From: JBLMZI01 sp050258755
GTDB lineage: Bacteria; Bacillota; Syntrophomonadia; Syntrophomonadales; DTU052
Direction of reading: 5' to 3'
Assembly (NCBI GenBank): GCA_050258755.1
Contig: JBLMZI010000010.1
Span: forward strand, 1 to 64,000
DNA length: 64,000 nt
Program-made: the position numbers and the translations under genes
In this document: piece by piece, positions 59,735-64,000 of the stretch
How the letters are laid out: each line of letters begins with the position of its first letter
Position numbering within the stretch: position 1 is the stretch's first letter
Notes under the pieces: model-generated
Seen by the model: the letters and a program-made list of their open reading frames with translations, nothing else
The model's database searches: none
Told to the model about the DNA's origin: nothing

Positions 59735-61669
59735 ATGAATCTCCTGGCAATGGAACACGTGGTCAAAGGGTTTGGCCTCAAACAATTGCTCCGGGATGTG
59801 AGCTTTGGCATAGAAGAGGGTGAAAAGATCGGTCTGCTTGGCAAGAACGGCTCCGGCAAATCGACCTTTTTAAAACTGGCTGCTGGCCTGGACGAGCCGG
59901 ATGGAGGCACTATCGCCTGGTCGAAAAACCTCCGGATCGAATACCTGCCTCAGAATCCGGCCTACGATCCGAACGCGACCGTTATTGAAACCGTGCTGAC
60001 CGGAGATACTCCGGCAATGAGGGTCTTGAAGCGCTACCACGCGGTCATGCGGGAGCTTGATTTTCGCCCCGATGACCGGTCGCTGCATAAGGAAATGACC
60101 CACTTGTCCCAGGAATTGGACGCCATGCACGCCTGGTCCCTGGAAAGCGAAGCCCAGACCGTGCTTACCCGGCTTGGGATTACCGGGTTCGACGAGCGGA
60201 TGGCGGTATTGTCCGGCGGGCAGCGGAAAAGGGTCGCGCTTGCGGCCGCCTTGATGAACCCAGCGGATCTACTCATTCTGGACGAGCCGACCAACCACCT
60301 GGATAACCTGGCGATTGACTGGCTCGAAAAGCACCTGCGCAGCTTCACCGGGGCCTTGCTGATGGTCACCCATGACCGCTATTTCCTGCAGCGGGTTGCC
60401 AATCGCATCGCCGAAATTGAAAACGGCCAGATGTACAGCTACCCGGGCAACTATGCCGTCTATCTGGAGCGGAAGCTGGAGCGTGAGGAAATGGCGGCTG
60501 CTTCCGAAAAGAAGCGGGAGAGTGTCCTGCGCAAAGAGCTGGCCTGGGTGCAAAAAGGGCCCAGGGCGCGAACCACGAAGCAGAAAGCGAGAATCGACCG
60601 GTACGAAAACCTGGTGGAAGAACACCAGACCAACCGGACGGACACGGCGGTTGTGCAGATGGCTTCTACCGCCAGCCGCCTGGGGAAAAAGACCATCATT
60701 GTGGAAAACGTATCGCATGGATATGGCCAGGATTCATTGGTTTCAGGCTACTCAACCATTCTGGCGCAGGACGAGCGTTTGGGGATTGTCGGACCCAACG
60801 GCATCGGCAAAACCACTCTGCTCAAACTGATCATGGGTGAAATAACGCCCGAGCAAGGAACGGTCGACATCGGGCCGACGGTGAAAATCGGCTATTTTCC
60901 ACAGGAAAGCAATGACCTGCCTGAGAGCATGCGGGTTATTGACTATATCCGGGAAGCCGGGGAATACCTGCAGGCGGGCAAACGCAACCTGAGCGCGTCG
61001 CAGATGCTGGAGACCTTTTTGTTTCCATCCGCCGCCCAGTGGAACCTGATTGCCAATTTGTCCGGGGGCGAGCGGCGGCGGCTGCATTTGCTGCGCATTT
61101 TGATGGGCGCCCCGAACGTGCTGTTATTTGACGAGCCGGGGAACGATCTGGATATCGAAACCTTGACTATCCTGGAGGATTACCTGGACGACTTCCCCGG
61201 CGCGGTGGTCGCCGTCTCCCACGATCGTTTTTTCCTGGATCGGATTGCGGACCGGATTCTTGCGTTTCAGAGCCAGGGCAGGACGAAGGAATATCCAGGC
61301 AATTACACTGACTATGCCGCGTTCGCGGCCGCGGAAGTCTCGGAAAAGACAGTACCGGTTCGTGAAGACAAGTCGGTTGATCCAGGACGGAACCAGGAAA
61401 AAGAAAAAGCCAAACCGTTAAAATTCACCTTCAACGAACAGCGCGAATACGAGGAAATAGACAGCCGAGTCGAGGCAGCCGAGCACGAGCTGCAGGCTTT
61501 CCGGGAAGCCATTGAGCAGTCAGCCAGCGATTACCAGCGGCTGCAGGAACTCCTGGCCGAACGGGAGGCTGCCGAACACCGTCTGGATGAACTGCTTGAG
61601 CGCTGGACGTATTTGAATGAACTGGCGGAAACCATTGAAAAACAGAAGGCTGAAAAAGACGCCAGGTAA
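59735..61669 (+). CDS. ABC-F ATPase, Uup-like
   Basis: 645 aa with two ABC domains and no membrane helices. Domain 1: Walker A GLLGKNGSGKST (34-45), signature LSGGQRKR, Walker B LLILDEPTNHLD. Domain 2: GPNGIGKTT, LSGGERRR, LLFDEPGNDLD. The linker between them is the ABC-F arm region, and the C-terminal 85 residues form a coiled coil as in Uup. ABC-F proteins act at the ribosomal E-site; Uup members are linked to DNA structure and ribosome rescue. TATAAT at 59690 precedes it. A 56-codon gene follows after 24 bases. Confidence 0.9.
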   Translation: MNLLAMEHVVKGFGLKQLLRDVSFGIEEGEKIGLLGKNGSGKSTFLKLAAGLDEPDGGTIAWSKNLRIEYLPQNPAYDPNATVIETVLTGDTPAMRVLKRYHAVMRELDFRPDDRSLHKEMTHLSQELDAMHAWSLESEAQTVLTRLGITGFDERMAVLSGGQRKRVALAAALMNPADLLILDEPTNHLDNLAIDWLEKHLRSFTGALLMVTHDRYFLQRVANRIAEIENGQMYSYPGNYAVYLERKLEREEMAAASEKKRESVLRKELAWVQKGPRARTTKQKARIDRYENLVEEHQTNRTDTAVVQMASTASRLGKKTIIVENVSHGYGQDSLVSGYSTILAQDERLGIVGPNGIGKTTLLKLIMGEITPEQGTVDIGPTVKIGYFPQESNDLPESMRVIDYIREAGEYLQAGKRNLSASQMLETFLFPSAAQWNLIANLSGGERRRLHLLRILMGAPNVLLFDEPGNDLDIETLTILEDYLDDFPGAVVAVSHDRFFLDRIADRILAFQSQGRTKEYPGNYTDYAAFAAAEVSEKTVPVREDKSVDPGRNQEKEKAKPLKFTFNEQREYEEIDSRVEAAEHELQAFREAIEQSASDYQRLQELLAEREAAEHRLDELLERWTYLNELAETIEKQKAEKDAR

Positions 61670-61693
61670 GTATCAAAGGGAAGGATTGATCCG

Positions 61694-61864
61694 ATGAAGC
61701 TGCTTTTTATCGTTCTGCTGATTGTCGGGGCGTATTATGCGGTCCGGCAGTATTCCTCCGAAAACCGCTTCGAATGTGATCGCTGTGCCTGGGATCACAG
61801 CTCGGCCTGCCGCAATCCCCGGCGGCCAAACGCAAGGAACTGCCCGGATTTTCGCCCGCGGTAA
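61694..61864 (+). CDS. Small membrane-anchored Cys4 protein
   Basis: 56 aa. N-terminal helix (MKLLFIVLLIVGAYYAV) followed by a basic domain with C-x2-C-x7-C-x10-C (C28, C31, C39, C50), a zinc-ribbon-like spacing, and ending NCPDFRPR. GGAAGG lies eight bases before ATG 61694. It follows the ABC-F gene by 24 bases and is probably co-transcribed. No family named. Short length is why gene callers may miss it. Confidence 0.65.
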   Translation: MKLLFIVLLIVGAYYAVRQYSSENRFECDRCAWDHSSACRNPRRPNARNCPDFRPR

Positions 61865-62270
61865 TCCAGGCCTGGCTGACGTTGCCAAACCTGCCAGGCG
61901 AAATCTTGTGTGCTTGATGTCCCGCATACACTGTTCAAACCTTCCGCAAGCGCTCCAATGACAAACCAGGCGATGGTACTTGCCGTTTTTCGGTGTTAAC
62001 ACCCCACCGTAGCAACCTGATACCGGGCCGCATAGTCTAGACTATCTGCTGCATCAAGCTGGTTTTTTTGCTCAAGAATAATTCAGAATATTACGACAAT
62101 AATAGTAAGCCGGGGTATCCCCCGGGTGATGCAGCAGCGGTTTCGGTGGAAAGAGAAAAGGAACCAATCGAGGATTTTCGGTGACTTCAGGATGATTGGA
62201 GGACGCCCGGTGACGGTTTGGAACCTGACCGACCCGTAAGGCGTAAAGCACGGAAGCGAGGTGAACGGTA
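61865..62270. other. Intergenic stretch without a clear gene
   Basis: About 400 bases. A stem GCCTGGC/GCCAGGC at 61870-61899 and a 14-base perfect palindrome ATAGTCTAGACTAT at 62032-62045 are seen. A weak T-run (62061-62067) could end the ABC-F transcript. Confidence 0.4.
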
Positions 62271-62444
62271 ATGCCTAAATTCTTTATTGTGAACATGATG
62301 GGATACGTGCTCCCGATCCCATACACCAGCTACGAGTCGGCATGCTCCGCGTGCGATGCGGGCGAGATCGTGTATCTGGCGGGTAGCCTGGAAGAATTGG
62401 AATATTGCCTTGATAATTGGGAGGAGGAACACAGCTTCCAATGA
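62271..62444 (+). CDS. Small acidic Cys-containing protein
   Basis: 57 aa from ATG 62271 after GAGGTGA. It starts with a hydrophobic MPKFFIVNMMGYVLPIPYT and continues ACSACDAGEIVYLAGSLEEL, giving a C-x2-C pair and a C at 46. Acidic, no membrane helix of full length. No family recognised. A perfect 10-bp hairpin terminator follows. Confidence 0.55.
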   Translation: MPKFFIVNMMGYVLPIPYTSYESACSACDAGEIVYLAGSLEELEYCLDNWEEEHSFQ

Positions 62445-62515
62445 AACACGCAGCGAATTGGCCCAGAAGTTTTGACTGTATGCCCCCTGCGTTGCCGCAT
62501 AATCCAAGAACTTGA

Positions 62516-62552
62516 AAGACCGGGAACCAAACTCCCGGTCTTATTATTTTCT
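62516..62552 (+). terminator. Rho-independent terminator
   Basis: Ten-base stem AAGACCGGGA/TCCCGGTCTT, then ATTATTTTCTT. Confidence 0.85.
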
Positions 62553-62570
62553 TGCATTCAATATATCGGA

Positions 62571-62817
62571 GCGGGCGGAGGGTCGTGGGGGAAGCCGGTC
62601 GGTGGCGGGCCGGTTGCCGACGAGCCGTCATAACATCCGGTGAAGTGTGAGGAATAATTGCGGGTTCTGCCCGGCAAGGATGCCGGGTACCCGGGACCAG
62701 GCATGGATGCCTGGTGTCCCGGGGTGGTTCCGCAATCCTCACGCAAGCCGCGATGTTATAGGCGAGGAGGCGTTAGGCCCGGCACCGACCGGCTTCCCCC
62801 ACGACCCTCGCGCCCGC
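62571..62817 (-). repeat. Dispersed structured repeat, copy C (complete, 247 bp, inverted)
   Basis: Arms 62571-62612 and 62776-62817 are almost fully complementary. On the minus strand the same two boxes as in copy B occur: ACGCCTCCTCGCCTATA after the first arm and the core ending GACGGCTCGTCGGCAAC before the second. Inside are three further stems: ACCAGGCAT/ATGCCTGGT, CCCGGCA/TGCCGGG and a long GTGAGGATTGCGG pairing. Arms differ in sequence from copy B but keep complementarity. Confidence 0.8.
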
Positions 62818-62944
62818 CAGCACTTACCAACCTGACGAAAACCCGTAAACATAAGAGATGAAGCCCAACTTCTGGCGAAAAAATCCACCTAAACCATCGG
62901 CATCCTTAAATAAAGGTATCCAATAGGTTTGAATTAAAAAATAA

Positions 62945-62974
62945 TTGACATCCAAAGTAAATGCACCCTACAGT
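62945..62974 (+). promoter_or_regulatory. Promoter of the CoA-transferase gene
   Basis: TTGACA, 18-base spacer, TACAGT. A small hairpin GAACC-GAAA-GGTTC (62996-63009) lies in the leader. Confidence 0.65.
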
Positions 62975-63042
62975 TATTAGTGGAATCATGTTACGGAACC
63001 GAAAGGTTCAATCGTACATTCACTTTTATTGGGGGGTAAAGG

Positions 63043-64000
63043 ATGAAGTACAACTACAATGAAACTGCGCTGCGCAACCTCGGCATCGAGGACACAACCC
63101 GGCTCGACCGCCTGGTAGACTTCGCGTCAGCCCGGGAAGCGCACCAGAAAAAGGATCATGCCCGCAAGGACAAGCGGATCTCGCTCAAGGAAGCCGTGGC
63201 CGAGTACGTCCAGGACGGTGACATCATCTGCGAGAACGCTTTTAACTATGTGCGGACCGCGCTGCAGGCGGACTGGGAGATTATCCGCCAGGGTAAAAAG
63301 AATCTCCATCATATCGGCTCACCGAATACCAATCAAAGCTTCTTCGTCTGCGCCGGCTGCACCGACGCGATCCACGCATCCTACTCGGGCGCGGAAATGC
63401 GCGGGATTGACCGGGCGTTTGACAAGAATTTCAAGCGGGGGAAGGTCAGCATTCTTTCGGAATGGAGTCACGGCGCGATGGCCCAGGGCTTCAAAGCGGC
63501 CCAGCTCGGCAGCCCGGGTGTCTTTTCCAAGCAGATGCTCGGTTCGGACCTGATCAACTATAACCCATTCGTTCAGGTCGTGCAGAATCCAGGCCGGGAA
63601 GACGATGATCCGGTCGTGTTCATTCCGGCCTTATATCCGGATGTCGCGTTCATTCACTGCCAGTGGGCGGACAAGTACGGCAATGGGAGAATCTTCGGAC
63701 CGGCTGTCAATGATGTCGCAGTGGCGGCCGCAACCCGCAAGCTGATCGTCACAGCCGAAGAAATCGTGCCCGAATCCGAAATCCGCAATAACAACAAAGG
63801 TGTCATCATTCCCTTTATGTACGTCGACGCGGTGGTCGAACTGCCGTTTGGCGGCGTCCCCGGCAACGTTCCCGGCTACTATTTCTGGTCCCGCGAGTGG
63901 TGGGAGTGGGTGTTCCGGATTGCCATGGCGAGCGACGAGAACATGCAGTCTTTCTTTGACTACTGGATTTACGGCTGCAAAGACCAGTTCGACTTTGTCG
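63043..64000 (+). CDS. CoA-transferase subunit A (glutaconate CoA-transferase alpha-like), partial
   Basis: The first 319 codons are visible and the gene runs off the window. ATG 63043 after GGGGGG-TAAAGG. Family I CoA-transferase alpha subunit: KRISLKEAVAEYVQDGDIIC, then GCTDAIHASYSGAEMRGIDR and PDVAFIHCQWADKYGNGRIF, then VAAATRKLIVTAEEIVP. In this family the catalytic Glu is in the beta subunit, which should lie downstream. It moves CoA between acyl-CoA and a carboxylic acid, matching the acyl-CoA dehydrogenase and crotonase genes in the window. Exact substrate unknown. Confidence 0.8.
   Translation, partial: MKYNYNETALRNLGIEDTTRLDRLVDFASAREAHQKKDHARKDKRISLKEAVAEYVQDGDIICENAFNYVRTALQADWEIIRQGKKNLHHIGSPNTNQSFFVCAGCTDAIHASYSGAEMRGIDRAFDKNFKRGKVSILSEWSHGAMAQGFKAAQLGSPGVFSKQMLGSDLINYNPFVQVVQNPGREDDDPVVFIPALYPDVAFIHCQWADKYGNGRIFGPAVNDVAVAAATRKLIVTAEEIVPESEIRNNNKGVIIPFMYVDAVVELPFGGVPGNVPGYYFWSREWWEWVFRIAMASDENMQSFFDYWIYGCKDQFDFV

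Noticed and set aside
62032..62045. Perfect 14-base palindrome ATAGTCTAGACTAT
   Set aside because: Perfect but short; no adjacent promoter or regulator, so a chance occurrence is possible.
62571..62817. Repeat copy C as an integron attC site
   Set aside because: The terminal bases do not fit the RYYYAAC/GTTRRRY core pair, and no integrase gene is present.
1..64000. CRISPR arrays, tRNA or rRNA genes, transposases, prophage
   Set aside because: None seen on either strand by reading; a tRNA or covariance scan could still find a small RNA I missed.

Overview
The window reads as chromosomal DNA of an anaerobic member of the Bacillota (Clostridia-like). The main signs are strong AGGAGG-type ribosome binding sites, frequent TTG and GTG starts, compact operons ending in GC-rich hairpin terminators, and many families typical of Bacillota (DUF2935, DUF421/DUF4363, DUF3892, DUF4911, YkvA, DUF47/PiT, CxxC zinc-ribbon protein). 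Species cannot be fixed from the sequence. Metabolic genes (614-618 aa acyl-CoA dehydrogenase, enoyl-CoA hydratase, glutaconate-type CoA-transferase, acetoacetate decarboxylase-like protein, several Fe-S proteins) suggest anaerobic acyl-CoA chemistry. No rRNA, tRNA, CRISPR array, transposase or prophage was seen.

Layout. 1-2.3 kb: a secreted beta-domain protein flanked by copies of a large, highly structured dispersed repeat, plus a low-GC orphan membrane protein. 2.3-3.7 kb: MntR and a split Gdt1-type Mn2+ exporter. 3.9-9.7 kb: a CdiI-like immunity protein and a 1366-aa secreted LamG protein. 9.9-13.5 kb: NhaC antiporter, divergent LysR regulator, DUF2935 protein. 13.5-15.9 kb: phosphate transport locus (DUF47-PiT) carrying a collapsed tandem duplication. 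16-22 kb: enoyl-CoA hydratase, chemoreceptor, and a four-gene run (YkvA, membrane-anchored isochorismatase-like hydrolase, gamma-carbonic anhydrase-like protein, PepSY-like protein). 22-28 kb: zinc lipase, peptidoglycan-binding protein, and a histidine kinase overlapping a REC-DUF3369-HD-GYP regulator. 28.8-34.3 kb: cyclase, DUF421/DUF4363 pair, a MarR-SDR-acetoacetate decarboxylase-like operon with two clear operators, and two methyltransferases. 34.4-40.3 kb: XRE-cupin regulator divergent from the acyl-CoA dehydrogenase, DEAD-box helicase, short TspO. 40.5-44.3 kb: an AAA ATPase, DUF4255 protein and Ig-like protein, matching the assembly/cap end of an extracellular contractile injection system without any sheath or tube genes nearby. 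44.3-59.4 kb: TetR, CxxC protein, ferredoxin-like proteins, a cyclic-nucleotide-domain/SLC13 transporter fusion, a signal peptidase I homologue lacking the usual serine, small flavin/methyl/reductase enzymes, and a YkgJ/SEC-C protein with a repetitive Pro/Ala/Gly/Lys tail. 59.7-64 kb: Uup-like ABC-F ATPase with a small Cys4 partner, a second small Cys protein, a full inverted copy of the dispersed repeat, and the start of a CoA-transferase.

The most unusual items are the structured repeat family (1-75, 1084-1252, 62571-62817), the in-frame PiT/DUF47 deletion fusion, the isolated contractile-injection module, the CNBD-SLC13 fusion and the signal peptidase with Asp at the nucleophile position.
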